Of a DNA stretch of 64,000 bases, positions 45,457 to 57,408 are shown piece by piece. Both the position numbers and the translations under genes were made by a program. The DNA is from Neurospora tetraspora (taxonomy: Eukaryota; Ascomycota; Sordariomycetes; Sordariales; Sordariaceae). The notes below the pieces were generated by a model. That model was not told where the DNA came from. It did no database searches and saw nothing but the letters and a program-made list of their open reading frames with translations. Location of the stretch: positions 3,782,001-3,846,000 of the forward strand of contig NW_026944386.1 in the NCBI RefSeq assembly GCF_033439725.1, in the 5' to 3' direction. Each line of letters opens with the position of its first letter. Positions within the stretch are counted from its first letter, which is position 1.

Positions 45457-47459
45457 ATGGCTACCGCAACTGAAAGCGCACCGAGAAACCACCTGGCCGA
45501 CAAGCCAGAAGACCCAATGGGTGGAAGAAACCTACCCATCATCACACCAACCATCCAAATGTCGGCTCCTCCGGGCGACCCGATGGATATCACCCCCAGC
45601 AACAGCAACAACAGCAGCAACAGTAACAGCAATAGCAACAACAATAATGCTACCATGACAGCCCCAAGCAGTTCGGATTCCCTACCGGCACCCAAGAGCC
45701 CAGCTGAGGACAATTTAGTAAACGCTCAGGCAGCCCCCAATGGCCGACCGCAACTGAACGATCAGTTGTCCCCGGATAACATCATTATGCCAGCACCGGC
45801 TGCCGCTGCCCCCGCGGTTCACCAGCCCAAGATTGTTCAAACGGCCTTCATCCACAAGCTATACAACATGTTGGAGGACAAATCGATACAGCATCTGATA
45901 TCATGGTCGCCCACCTCCGAGAGCTTCGTTATGCAGCCTTCGCAAGAGTTCTCCAAGGTCTTGGCGTAAGTTGGGAGATTACTTTCTATCATTAAAACTG
46001 ACCAGGTCGCTAACAGCCAGCAGCCAATACTTTAAACATACCAATATCTCATCCTTTGTCCGCCAGCTCAACATGTACGGATTTCACAAAGGTAAGGAAT
46101 TTTTCTCAGAACAGGTTACCAACAGTCACTAACCCGCTCGAAAAGTGAGCGATGTCTTCCACCACGGAGCTCCAGACGCCACCATTTGGGAGTTCAAGCA
46201 TGGCAACGGCAGCTTCAAACGCGGAGACCTGGTTAGCTTGCGTGAGATCAAGCGTCGAGCTTCTCGGCATTCTCTGGTACATAGAGAGTACAACAACAAC
46301 CCAAAGGCCCCGACGTCACAACCAGGCACCCCGGCCGAGCCTATGCCTCCCATGCAGGAAGTCCAAGGAGGAGGAGACCCTAGGCTTAACAGTATCGAGC
46401 ATACTCTCTACGATCTCAGCACTCGACTTCAGCGACACGAGGAGAACGCCCAGTTTATGCATATCAAGCATCAGGCCATCATGGACACGGTCTCGCGCTT
46501 GCTTCAGTTCAACCATGAGCTTTCGCGGGCCGTACTGGCCCTCGCTCCTTCGCCTGACAACCCGATTCACCATGACGGTAAGTTCTTGACTTGGCAGGTT
46601 GTGGGTGAATGAATCACTAATATGCTTTCCAGTATCGGCTTTGCAAGGGCAGGTTCAACGCCAGATGGAGGTGTTTCGCTCGTTAGACGAGCCTCATGAG
46701 TCCGTCTTCGCTAGTACCCGTCCCTACTTCTCAAATGTGGAGAACGCCCCCGTATCACCGCGGCAAATGCCCCAGGACGACCCGCGGAGATCTGGCCCTA
46801 CCTTGACGGTTCCGGGTCAACCACCTCGGCTATCGGGTTACAACACTTATCGCCCTGCCGTCCCTTCGAACCTGTCGATAAGTACCCCGGGCCGTAGGCC
46901 GTATGGCTCCACCAGCGGCAACTCGGCAGGAACATCTCCATCTTCCCTCCGCCCGCACCCGCCACCTCCGCCTCCTCATCCCCTGTCGAACGTTGAGCTA
47001 CACCCGGGCTTGGCGAGGAGACATACCACGGCCGATATCCGTGCTCACGGTTGGCAGGCTAACCCTCCTCCCCCCAACCCTCCTCCAACCTTCTCTGGCC
47101 CGCCATCCTCGCAATGGCCTTCGTCGCCAAATCGTCCTGGGTTGTCCGAAGACCAACGCATTCGGGATTCGTTTTCGCACTACTCTCTGCAGTCTGCTTC
47201 GCAACCTCGTTCCAGGCCAGCGTCGCCGCCAGCCCCTCCTACCTTCTCTACTAACGGTGGAGGGGACACTTTCGGAAACTGGTCCTGGAACTCGGCTGGC
47301 CGTGAAAACAAGAATCTTTCAGTGAGGGATCACTCGGCGCCGCCCACCAGGAGAGGAAGCATGGCCCATATCTTGAACCCGACCGATACTGCAGAAAGAG
47401 ACGACGAGGATGAAGACCCCCGAGGCGACGAAGACCGCAAGCGAAAACGACTGATGTGA
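45457..47459 (+). CDS. HSF-type transcription factor, Sfl1/Hsf2-like
   Basis: Four exons: 45457-45965, 46021-46091, 46146-46577 and 46633-47459. The three introns are 54-55 bp, with GTAAGT/GTAAGG donors, and exon 2 is 71 bp. The product is about 612 residues. An N-terminal Asn/Ser-rich region precedes the HSF DNA-binding domain (about residues 125-230): FIHKLYNMLEDKSIQHLISW, FKHTNISSFVRQLNMYGFHK and IWEFKHGNGSFKRGDL, including the recognition helix SSFVRQLNMYGF. A coiled-coil-like stretch (LNSIEHTLYDLSTRLQRHEE) follows, then a long Pro/Ser-rich region, and an acidic C-terminus ending DRKRKRLM. The insertion pattern resembles yeast Sfl1 and Neurospora HSF2 more than HSF1, so a stress or developmental regulator is likely. 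Targets are unknown. The ATG at 45457 is preferred over the non-ATG at 45451. Confidence 0.93.
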
Positions 47460-48935
47460 GGGCTGTCCAAACGCATAAAACATTTCAACGAAATAACAGC
47501 GTGGGCAGGTCGAACACAGCGTCTTATAAACCACCATCACCACCATCATACTCCTCCTTTTTATCATTAATTAAAGTAGTTCTCACTTTTCAAAAACACA
47601 TACGAACTGATCGTACCATTATCATTTTCCTTTCATATGTTTCTTTTGCTAGATTTTCGGGTACCTTTCACTTGCGGTGGATCCAGGAGATGCCGTTGGA
47701 TAGTAATTGGATACTTACACTACTAAACTAACCTAATACTTGCGTGATAGCTATGAATTTCTTGGCTGTCTCCTTCAAACTTTTCCTTAACATCTATATT
47801 CTATATGTTCTTGTTGTTCGCCTTGCATTGCTCCTGGCGAAGGAGGGGAAGCATGGTGAAATGGATGGAGGCGGTACGGCTGACGGCGGGGATTTGGCGT
47901 GATGTGGTGTTCCTCGAAAAATTGAGCAGTCAGTGAGAGTGAGATAGGTAGAAGCTACCTGCTTGATCACCCTACCAACCTTGACCAGGCTCTTTCAATG
48001 AGCAGGTGTAATGGACTAGTAGTGTAGTACTACAATAATCGAATCAAGAATAAAGTACCAAACCAGGGGGGTGTTACAGAAAGACGCAAGTGGTTATCCA
48101 AGGACGTAAACTAGATTCCAGTCACTGCTTCCCAACACATCTGGCTGTGTGTCGCTCCAAACAGGACACTGCCACTGCAGACTCCAAGACAATAACCATC
48201 ACGCGTGTGCCTGCCCTGTCCTTCACATCCATCAACCGGATCCGGGACTGGCAAAGGACACCTTAAGACCGAACCGAAACTCCACCACAGATCACCGACA
48301 GCGGCTTCTCCCGCAGCGTGCCTGCAGCGTGCATCCCGGCGCAGCAATCTGCAGGATCTTGAACATGGCACCGATATCGGCACTATAAAAAGGGTGATGA
48401 CGCAACGAAGAAAAGACAAAGCACAGAGCATTCAACCTCCGGGCTCCGGGGTGATTACTCCGTTTGGCCGTTCCCGCTCGTCCTAACCCCGATGTCGTCC
48501 GGGCCCGGTCTGAGCGGGGTTCCGTGCGGCTCCCGTCCGGGTCCGGGCTCCGTGTGGATCTCCAGATACCTCTACCGGTAGCCAATCAAACAATGCGCCT
48601 CGATAAGGCAGCGAAATTTCCGATAAGCACTTTCCAACTCCCCAACGTTCTTTCTGGAATCTTGCGGTTCGACGACCTTCTTTCACGAACAGCTTCGTCC
48701 TTCATTTTTTTTCACCTGGATTCTCACGCGCCGGGACGTAGCGCAGTGGTGGTCAATCATCGCCGTCACCAATTCAAACTCGTCAACCACCCCCGAGATT
48801 AAATTGGAGACCGATTTGTATACTCACCTAACCAAAGGAAGCGCTGCAAATCTTCACTACTTACCCATCACCAACCGCCATCACCAGGCACTCAGCCAAA
48901 ACTCAAGCATCGCACTTGTGCTTCATTCACCCAAG
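47460..48935. other. 3' flank of the HSF gene and promoter of the next gene
   Basis: No coding region recognised. A TATAAAA at about 48385 followed by TGATGACGC lies some 550 bp before the next start codon. Weak tRNA-like boxes near 48735 do not fold. Confidence 0.5.
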
Positions 48936-48976
48936 ATGTCCAAACCCTCAAACAACAACGGAGGCGCAAGCGGCCC

Positions 48977-49015
<39 letters not shown>

Positions 49016-50120
49016 ACCCCCCGTGGCCCCGGACCTCAACCAAGTCCTCAATTCCGTCTCCCTCTCCATGTCCAAGCACCGCGGGTTGTTGGCTTCTCTT
49101 TCCAAGCATCATCGCCCGACTTCGGAGAGCAGCAGTAGCAAGCCCGCCACCACCACCAAGTCCGGGGGATTTTCAACCCTTTTACAACAACAGAAATCTG
49201 GATCAACGAACCCCACCACGGAGAAGCAGGGACAAGAGGAAGGAGAGGAGGAGGAGAAAAGAAGGATCCCAGACCACGAAGAGGAGATCAGGTCGATACT
49301 CAATCAACCGCCCAATGCTGGACTGGGTTGGGTGCCGCTGTCTAAATCTGATAACGGCACCAACGGTGGCCAAGGAGGGATGGGGAGTAAAGAGGAGAGG
49401 GAGTTGAGGAGGAAGATGGGGTTGAAGTGGCAGCCTGGACAACAGGGAAGGAGTGGGCAGCAGCAGGGGGTGGAGGGTGCGGGCATGAAAAGAAAGAAAA
49501 TGGAGGAGAGTGAGAGCGAGGAGGAGGTGGGCAGGGCGGGGGCTGTTAGGGGGAAGAAGAGGGGTGTTGTTTCTGCAGCGGATTTGGAGGGGGGGAAGGG
49601 CCGGGAAGGCAGAGGTGCGGGGAGGGGGAGGCCCGGGGGCGATGCGAAGGGGAGGGGAGCTGTACCTCTGCCTGGGTCGATGCTTGGAGAGAGCAAGGCA
49701 GTGGTGGGGGAGAGCAAGGCAGTTGCGGGCGATATCAAGGTGGTGAATGACGGACAGGTCCAGGATAAGGACGAGAAAAATCCTGCTGCTGCTGTTGCTG
49801 CTGCTACGGACAAAGCAACAGGAAATGACCAGCATAAACCAGACGCAAGCGCAGCAAGCGCAGAGCAGGAACCAAGTCTGACGACAGCCACGACTCCGCA
49901 AACAGAAGATACGCCCAAGTCAGAAAGCGAACCTAGCACAGCTGCTGGGCAATCTCAACAGCAGGCAAAGAAAAAGAAGGAAAACGAGAACAGGAAAAAG
50001 AAGAAGAACAAGAAGAAGAGGAGAAAGGCTGTGCAGGCCGAGGGCGGAGAGGGAGCGCCAGTTGATGGGAAGGAGGCGGAGGATGGCGTTGGTGATGGTG
50101 ATGGTGAAGAGTCAGAATAG
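48936..50120 (+). CDS. Lys/Glu-rich, probably nuclear protein of unknown function
   Basis: Single-exon, about 394 residues from the ATG at 48936 (context CCAAGATGTC). Upstream codons are open but start with a non-ATG. After a (GN)n tract, a conserved-looking core reads LNQVLNSVSLSMSKHRGLLA, later DHEEEIRSILNQPPNAGLGW and KEERELRRKMGLKWQ. The rest is low complexity with KR-rich clusters (MKRKKMEESESEEE; RKKKKNKKKRRK) that act as likely nuclear or nucleolar signals. It ends in an acidic tail. No domain name can be given with confidence. The short core suggests a small conserved eukaryotic or fungal protein with expanded disordered regions. Confidence 0.85.
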
Positions 50121-50800
50121 GTAGGGAGACGGGATTCAGCTCATGACAATCGAACTGAACAAGATTGTGCTATCCTTGCCACTTCACACGCTGTCCGCAT
50201 ATTCTGCCCTGGTTAGGAAGGCCACGGGCGTCGGTGTTTATGTATGCGGCTGCTACGGAGTTCCGGAGCAGCTTGCAGACAGTGCTGTGTGTCGTGCTGG
50301 TTAGCACCTGTCACATGAATTCGTGTTCAGAAAGCTGGTCTTCTCCCCCGGACCTTCCAAGTGCAGTGGTGTCTTTACTTACCTCTACTGTTAGGTACAT
50401 AAGGAAAGTGCATCCCGCCTGGAACCTGTTCTCTTGGAGTGGTGCCTATATAACGTCGGGTCTGCCCCATTTCGCCTTGATACAAATCTCTTCTTCTTCT
50501 TCACCATCCAGCCAGCCTGTTATCTTCTTTTCATCCAGCCAGCTGTATCAAGCATTTACATTGAACATCTATTTTTAATATGGATCCTCTCACTGCTTAC
50601 TTGTTGTTTTTTTTTCTCCAACGCTTCATCAATCGGCGTATTCGCTCCTTTCCTTAAATTACGGATCACCGGGTTCCCGACATATATCCACCAAAGGTTT
50701 GATGATACCATTTCCCATCTTGCAGTGTGCCTCCAAATCTAACCTTTCGAAACGCAGAACACCATCCCAGCACCACCCACGACCGTATCACTACGATACA
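50121..50800. other. promoter and leader of the secreted-protein gene
   Basis: TATATAA at about 50447 is followed by a pyrimidine-rich leader of roughly 300 bp to the ATG at 50801. No other gene seen. Confidence 0.5.
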
Positions 50801-51526
50801 ATGATGTCGTGCAGGACCTTGATCACCCTCGCGACCGTCCTCCTGGCGTCGCTGGTGGCTCTCTTCCCAATCGTTGCCCAAGCCAACGATTGCAAACCTG
50901 TCAAGTTCGACGCCGGCGAACCACGCCGAGCTCCCACAAACATGCCCGCCGACGCCAATGTCCTCCAGGCGGTCAACATGACCGACTTTGCCGCCGAGCT
51001 CAGGGCCGCTGGCTGGGGTAAGCTACACCTGGGTTATGACAGCTTCCTTCGAGATAATGCCAAGTTCGACCGCAACGAGGTGGCCAGCTATGCGGAGCCC
51101 GGCCACCACCAGGGCTACCCCGATGATAACTCAGTGTGGTGTGTGGACTCTGGTGCCAATCAAAACACGTTTGGCCGCGCAGACGCCATCGAGCAGATGG
51201 GCCGGTTCTGCGGGCCCGGGAGCCCGCTCTACGGCAAGGTGCTCAAGGGCCCGCTCACGGTGCAGCTTCGCATCCAAACGGTGCCCACCAGCGAGACGCC
51301 CAAGCCGCAGGAAGATACAAGGAATTGGTACTGGATGAGCTGGGGCCTGTACGTCGAGGATGGGTGCGAATGGGTGCACGACGAGGAGGAGTGCATCAAG
51401 TACATGCACGTGCCGGTTGATGCTTGCAGTTGCTGGTTCGAGAACGGAAAAAAAAGGAGGGGCGGTGATGAATCGGTGTTATGCGTTTTGGGTCTGGATG
51501 ATGCCTGCATGGACAACATATGCTAA
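50801..51526 (+). CDS. secreted Cys-containing protein, C-terminal frame uncertain
   Basis: From ATG 50801 (after CGATACA) the 241-residue product starts with a clear signal peptide: hydrophobic LATVLLASLVALFPIV then AQA before the mature NDCKPV. The mature part is acidic to neutral with about ten Cys, as in small secreted fungal proteins; key pieces are NSVWCVDSGANQNTFGRADA, NWYWMSWGLYVEDGCEW and HVPVDACSCWFENGK. After ENGK comes a run of eight A (51447-51454). Beyond it the predicted end (GDESVLCVLGLDDACMDNIC) looks less like the family's usual Gly-Val-x-Asn-x-Cys-Tyr ending than the reading in the next frame. Either the A-run is miscounted, or the strain carries a frameshift. Function unknown. 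Confidence 0.82.
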   Translation: MMSCRTLITLATVLLASLVALFPIVAQANDCKPVKFDAGEPRRAPTNMPADANVLQAVNMTDFAAELRAAGWGKLHLGYDSFLRDNAKFDRNEVASYAEPGHHQGYPDDNSVWCVDSGANQNTFGRADAIEQMGRFCGPGSPLYGKVLKGPLTVQLRIQTVPTSETPKPQEDTRNWYWMSWGLYVEDGCEWVHDEEECIKYMHVPVDACSCWFENGKKRRGGDESVLCVLGLDDACMDNIC

Positions 51527-51719
51527 ATGTGATGTTGTAGGGTGGTGCCATTAGTGTAAATATCAAGATGGGCCCTCCCCAGCCGAGCCGTCCACGCATC
51601 AACAAACAATCTATCCTACCCGTGCAGCATGAGTTCCTGATTGATGGTGAGAACGAGAGAGCAAGTGAGGCATCTGGTGTCCGTCATAGGATGGACGAAA
51701 TGCAAGATTGAAAAGGGAA

Positions 51720-51785
51720 ACCTGTTGGTGTGAGGAGGAGTAGAGTTTGGTGTAACAGACAAGAGTCCTCCTCACACCAACGGGT
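51720..51785. other. 20-bp hairpin downstream of the secreted-protein gene
   Basis: 51720-51739 and 51766-51785 are reverse complements with one mismatch (stem core TTGGTGTGAGGAGGA), separated by a 26-base loop, about 190 bp after the stop codon. It could be a 3'-UTR structure or simply a local inverted duplication. Confidence 0.5.
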
Positions 51786-54700
51786 AACTGAGGCGGCCCA
51801 TCTTGAAGAAGCCTTGAAGAGCCACCGGCCAGATGCCCCTGTGCCGAAATGGTCGGATGTTGTTGACTTTGGAACAATGGACGTCCCTCGACGCCCGTCC
51901 TTGTCGTCTGTCATCTCCTCACTCTTTCTGGAAACCTTCTGTCCCAGAAATTGTTGTCCAATCAACTCTAATTGGTAACGTGCGATAAGATCTCTGCCGT
52001 GCGACACGTTGTACAAACCCAAACTGCCGGATGTCGCTTCTTCCTTCATGATCCTTATCCTCGGTTGATTGTGATTTGTGAGAGAACCCCTTGTCGTTGC
52101 AGCCCTGGAAGAGCGTTGGGGAACGCTCTTGCGGACGTTGCTATGTAGGTACACACACCTAAAGTACCTGGTTGAATGCGGTAATCCAATAGTAGGCCAC
52201 CTAGAGGGTGAGAATGGAGGGAAAGAAGGAAAGATGCAAAAAGAAGGAAAAAAAAAAGAAAAAAAACAGAGGATTGGAAACATCTACCTAGTCTAGCACA
52301 GGCAGACTCTCTCAAGTCACCCGTACCCCTTCCATTACTTACTTACTGTATATATAACCGCACACAGATCCCAGCCGAGCACTCAAGCTCTCTAGTGTAA
52401 TACTCCTGTCTCCCCAATCGAGTTCCTTAGTTTCTTTCCCTCTTTCTCCCAAGTTTCATCATCACCATCACTCCCCCAACCCAAGATTCGGTGATCACTC
52501 CAGTTAAAGAAGGCATGTAAAAATAAAACGCAACAAGCCCACTCACTCAACTCAACTCACTGTACCCGCAATCACCTAGTACACTAGGTAAATAACCACA
52601 GCCTACTTACCTACAAAACAACATGCTAACCCTCTTTCTTACTCACTACTTGCACCATTGGTTTCCCCCGTCCCTCTCCCTCTCCCTCTCCCTCTCCCCC
52701 TCCACACACACACACACACCCTCGTCGGGACGTCGGCCTCACTTATCATCCCAGTCCAGTCCAGTACCATGTGCATGTCCTTTCAGTTCAGTTAGTTTCA
52801 CACATTCCGTTGTGCTCAAGCCGACAAGAAACACTCACTTACCTACGTACCTACCTACCTACCTACCTTTTGCCGCGGACCCATTTGGCATTTGGCCTGC
52901 CACCGTGAAAAAGTGAATGGAATGGAATGGAATGGAATTGGAAAACGACGGACAAAAAACGAAGATTGGTTGGAACGACAGCTGAGAGCTTCGATTTTCC
53001 ATCCATCCATCCATCCATCCGCACGCAGGGTAAGGTAAGGTAAGGTAAGGTAAGGCATTCTTGAAAGAGTATTTGATTCCTACGAAACGAAACGAAACGG
53101 ACTTTGTTTCCTACGTAGAGACCTAGAGGTAGGTACCAACTAGTTTGAGTTACCTACCTACCTACCTACTATGCGTGCTGATGAAACCTCGAATGAACAT
53201 CAACAAAATGTTCACAGCTACCTAGGTATTGATCAGATGAATGGAATATATTTAGTTTTTTCCCTTTTTTTTTTTTTTTTTTTTTTTTGGACTATGCACA
53301 TATGGAAACTATTACTGTGTACGTGCTTTGGAAAACAAGTCACCTGCTAAGTCCCTTCTCCTTTTGCAAGTAAACCAAAAAAGCAGTGACTGGCTCTGTT
53401 CCGCCCTCTCCGCTCTACGCCGGTCTATTATCCTTCCATTCCACGAAAAATACCTACCTACCTAGGTATAGACACAACTATTCTAGAACCTAGACCTCCG
53501 GCTCGGGCGGATGGCATAATATGCGTAGAATGGTTTCGGCTTTGTCTACTATAGCTTCATGTTGTTTTGGGGGGCCAATTTAATCTCTCGCTCTCTACCT
53601 ACCTACTGTTGGCAACGCACATATGCGAAGAGGGGACCGACCATTGGGTACTAGGAGAGGATGTACGGTACCTATGGCACACATTCACCACGGAGAGGAG
53701 CTTGACAAAGATGACAAGTCGATCTTGTCTACGGTATGGTTGTGAAGCTTAATGACCGAGTGTCTTTTCAAGCCGTTGATGCTCGATTGATGCTTGAACA
53801 CAAAACCTCGACCCTGATACGGCTGGCCATACTTTCCTTTTATACAAGGGGCATTTGCCGACGACTGGAGTTCTCATCAGTAGGTATATTACTGTTTAGA
53901 CCCTGGAGAGTGGGTTATCCACAGCAGTCTGTTTTGATCACGGCCGTTGGATCAGGCGGCATGATATCGATAATATGTTTAAAAGATCCAATTAGACTAT
54001 CGAAATCTAGAATTACCAATCCGTTGCCTTGAGAAACAAATCATCAAGCCCGAGTGACTATCGAGGGCGTCTATGTCTGGATCATGGCTTGTAGGCTGGT
54101 GAGCGTGTGTTTGTGCATGGGTGTGCGCGTACGTGTGGTTCTTCCTGGTGTAAATGTGCTGCTGGTCGTCTCTCCAGAACATTTCCTTTGAGAGAGAGCT
54201 GTGACAAGGAAAAATAAGCGGGTTTGCCTCAAAAACACAAGAAATAGCAAAACAGTAGCTCCTTAAAAAGACCAAAAGTAACAATGTGTTAAAAACCCGT
54301 GCCGCGTCCTCAGTTATGCCCAAGATCGAAAATACACACACGCAACACACAACCCCCCAAACGTAAGGGTTCGTGGAAGCTCTCTAAACAAGCCCACCGC
54401 CCCATCCCGAGTCCCAGCCAGCCCACACTCTTTCCCCCCTTTGCCCGTTGCCAGGAATCGTGACGTGCACCGATGATGAGCCAGCTATTAGGCTCCTTTT
54501 TGCGGTGCGTTTGATCGCCATCCTCTTAGGCCCCACCCTATCCTGTCCCGGCAAGCGCAAAAGGGTCCGCGGAGCCGTGATGAATTCCCAAGGCAACATG
54601 TTAAAGCAGCCTCAAGTCTCCCCCTAGGTCCCTCGCAAAACCACAGAAGCAGAGCCGAAATAATTCCCAACTGAGATCCCATTAGAGCAGTATTTGCATT

Positions 54701-54817
54701 ACAGCTCAACCCAATGTACACGCCGTAACATCCAACCGCACCATCATGTCGTCAAAAACCGTCCGATGCAGAACCGTAACGCCGAGAGCGCAACCAATGC
54801 CGTGGGGCATAGACGCT
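51786..54817. other. intergenic, low-complexity rich
   Basis: Contains CT, CA and TACC repeats (52670-52715, 52840-52870, 53150-53170), GGTAA and ATGGA repeats (52915-53055), and a T run of about 27 near 53262. A TATATATAA at about 52348 followed by a CT-rich stretch looks like a Pol II promoter, but no coding exon follows that I can support. A non-coding transcript is possible. Confidence 0.5.
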
Positions 54818-55888
54818 TTAGCAGCAGCCGCCGGAAGAGTTGTTGGAGACGCCGTGGCCGGGGGAGACGTTGACGCTGGCTTTCGTGTTGTTGGTGGCGA
54901 TGGAGCTGCCCATGCGCTCCTTGATCTGGCGGGCCATGGTAAGGAAAGCTTGCTCGACGTTGCTGGCGTTCTTGGCGGAGGTCTCGAGGAAGGGAATGCC
55001 CAGGCTGTCGGCGAATTCCTGTTGGTTGATGTGTAAGTACGTGGCTTAAAACGCGTTTCTTAGGGTTAGGGATGGCTGCGTACCTTGGCGACTGTGTACT
55101 CGACGACCTTCTTGTCGGTCATATCGCTCTTGTTGCCGACGAGGAGCTTGTTGACACCCTCGGTGGCGTAACGGTCAATCTCCTGAAGCCATTGCTTCAC
55201 GTTGTTGAAGGAGTCCATATCCGTGACATCGTAGACAACGCAGATACCGTGGGCGCCACGGTAGTAGGAAGAGGTGATGGTACGGAAACGTTCTTGGCCG
55301 GCGGTATCCCACTAGATTGGACGACTTGGTCAGCGACTCGGAATTCCCCAGGTGTCAAGGGATGTCGGGGGGTTGCTTACGATCTGAAGCTTCACGGTCT
55401 TGCCATCGAGCTCGATAGTGCGGATTTTCTAGCCAAACGGTCAGCATGTTGAAGGGGGTCGAACGGATGTGTCGCGCAGACGGGATATGGGACGTACGAA
55501 GTCGACACCGATGGTGGAGATATAGGACTCGGTGTAGGTGTCGTCGGCGAAACGAAGGAGCAAGCAAGACTTTCCGACACCGGAGTCACCGATGAGGAGG
55601 AGCTTGAAGAGGTAGTCGTATCTGATTGCATCGTCAGCAGGGTTCGTTGAAAGGGTGGTGGCGGTGATGGGTCGAGGCGCGAAGGGAAGGGAACGACGCC
55701 GGGCGATGAGGGGAAGCGGTGGGCAGCCTGAATGTCAAACGTGTTAGCAATCATGGAAACAACATGATACGAGCGGCGGCGATGAGTGTAGGGCGGCCGC
55801 GCGGCAGTAGCATAGGGAGATATAGGAAAGGCAGATAGGACAGAGAGCGACAGGAGGAGACCTGATAAACTTACTACTCAGGGTTCAT
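54818..55888 (-). CDS. ypt1: Rab1-type GTPase Ypt1
   Basis: Five exons: 55888-55878, 55621-55498, 55428-55381, 55311-55084 and 55018-54818. The product is exactly 203 residues, the usual size of fungal Ypt1. All G-box elements are present: GDSGVGKS (15-22), effector loop TIGVDF (40-45), DTAGQE (63-68), NKSD (about 121) and SAK. The C-terminus SGGCC carries the double-Cys geranylgeranylation signal. The protein controls ER-to-Golgi vesicle transport and autophagy and cycles between cytosol and membranes. The first exon is only 11 nt and its 256-bp intron uses GTAGTA as donor; a stronger GTAAGT three bases on would give a stop directly after MNPE. Family assignment is certain. Confidence 0.98.
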
Positions 55889-57408
55889 GATGGGCAACGA
55901 GGGACGCGATATGCGATGTGGTGGTGTTGGGTTGTTGGAAAGCGAAGAATTAAGGCGGGTATCGTAGAACGGTGGTGGAGCGAAAGATGGATGGCTTTAA
56001 TGAGATTAGTTGTAGGTCGTTGGTCGTGTCTTGGGGGGTGGGTGGTCTGTTGGTTGATTGATGATGTGGAGGATAGGTGGAAAGGCAGCAACAGCACGCA
56101 GAGCGACAGAGGGCCGGGCAGTTGATGCCGGGCGGAATGGGAGAGCGCCCTGAGTGGCAGTGGCAGCCCCCACACACTCAGTGGAGGGCAGGCTGGCTCA
56201 CCAGTGACCAGGCCGCTCAGCTGCGTCAAGGCGTCAGAGGGTCCCGGTCCTGGTGATTGGCGACTGGCCAAGAGGCGGGACACCATCCAAAACAGGGGAC
56301 TCAGGCGGTGACGACGCACGTGACGCTGCCGCCTCCTGACACTTTCACACTTCAGTCGAAGTCTTGCACTAACAATTGTTGGTTCCCGATGATGTGCATT
56401 TCACAGCCAAACAAATCGGAAAAATAAACAATGATGATGAAATGCGGTTGAAGATTGCAGGTTATTGTCCGTCCAAGAGATAACAAAGTACGTCTACTAT
56501 TTTTTGCTCTGCTCTGCCTCGAAAGTCAAGGACTCTTTTTATTGTTCCCATGGCTTTGTTAACGTGGACTTGGGGGCTGGGCCACCTGAGCGGTGTCCAC
56601 ATGGGCTTCCATTGAATGAATGAATGATTCCCTTTTGGATCTCGGAGCAACCTTGATTCACGTGCAACAAGATCGATGTTGGGTCGGTATATTAAAAGGA
56701 GTGCGCCATACGAAGGCCCGAACGAAGGAAAAGCCACGGCCGATAGTCATGGAATGGTTCTTTGCATGGTCGGCCCAGCGAACTCTTGATTCTAGGAAGC
56801 TTCTAGCTTTCGCTTTCGTCCAGCACCCTTCCACTTTATGCCGATAAGATAAGGCTCATGTGAAACAGGTGTGCCAAATGGGACCTAAAAGTCGCTATGT
56901 ATCTCACAGCAATCCTTGGGTGGTTTTACTATATGTAACTATGTTGTCCTTAATAGTCTCCCGAGCTTCTGAAACTAAGATATTCCATCAAATCGACCAT
57001 GGTGGTCTGGAATACGAACCTGGTGGGTTGAAGAAGAGGAGCAAGATCCAACCCCACAAACCGTCGCTATCCACATTCCGGTATCTGTCCGTGAACAAGC
57101 CGATCCAACCGATTACCGATAACACGCCCGGCCCTCTTATCAGCTTTATCTACACCACTTCCGAGCCAATCCGTCACTGACATCATTCCACCCTGTGCGG
57201 CACCCTTCATCAGACTCACAACCACTCGGCTTTTTCACACTTTACAATTCCGACCTACAAAGCGCTGCGCGTGCAACCCGGCCTTATCTTGCATTCCAGC
57301 CCTATACACTACACTGTCCATCTCGGCGCGGCGTTTTCCGACAGCCCACGTGGCGAGTCCACTCCTACCGTCGGCCCAGGTACCCGACGACTAAGTGTTA
57401 ACACCACC
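55889..57408. other. intergenic: ypt1 promoter and upstream region of the next gene
   Basis: Promoter of ypt1 on the left and of the plus-strand gene at 57409 on the right. A CACGTGAC at about 56318 is the only regulatory-looking motif noted. Open frames here lack support. Confidence 0.5.

Noticed and set aside
48728-48800. TAGCGCAGTGG resembling a tRNA A box, with a TTCAAAC downstream
   Set aside because: D, T and acceptor stems do not form; taken as chance.
52623-52916. 97-codon plus-strand frame after a TATA-like element
   Set aside because: Its protein is made by CTC and CACA microsatellites (SLSLSLSLS, THTHT) and not by coding sequence.
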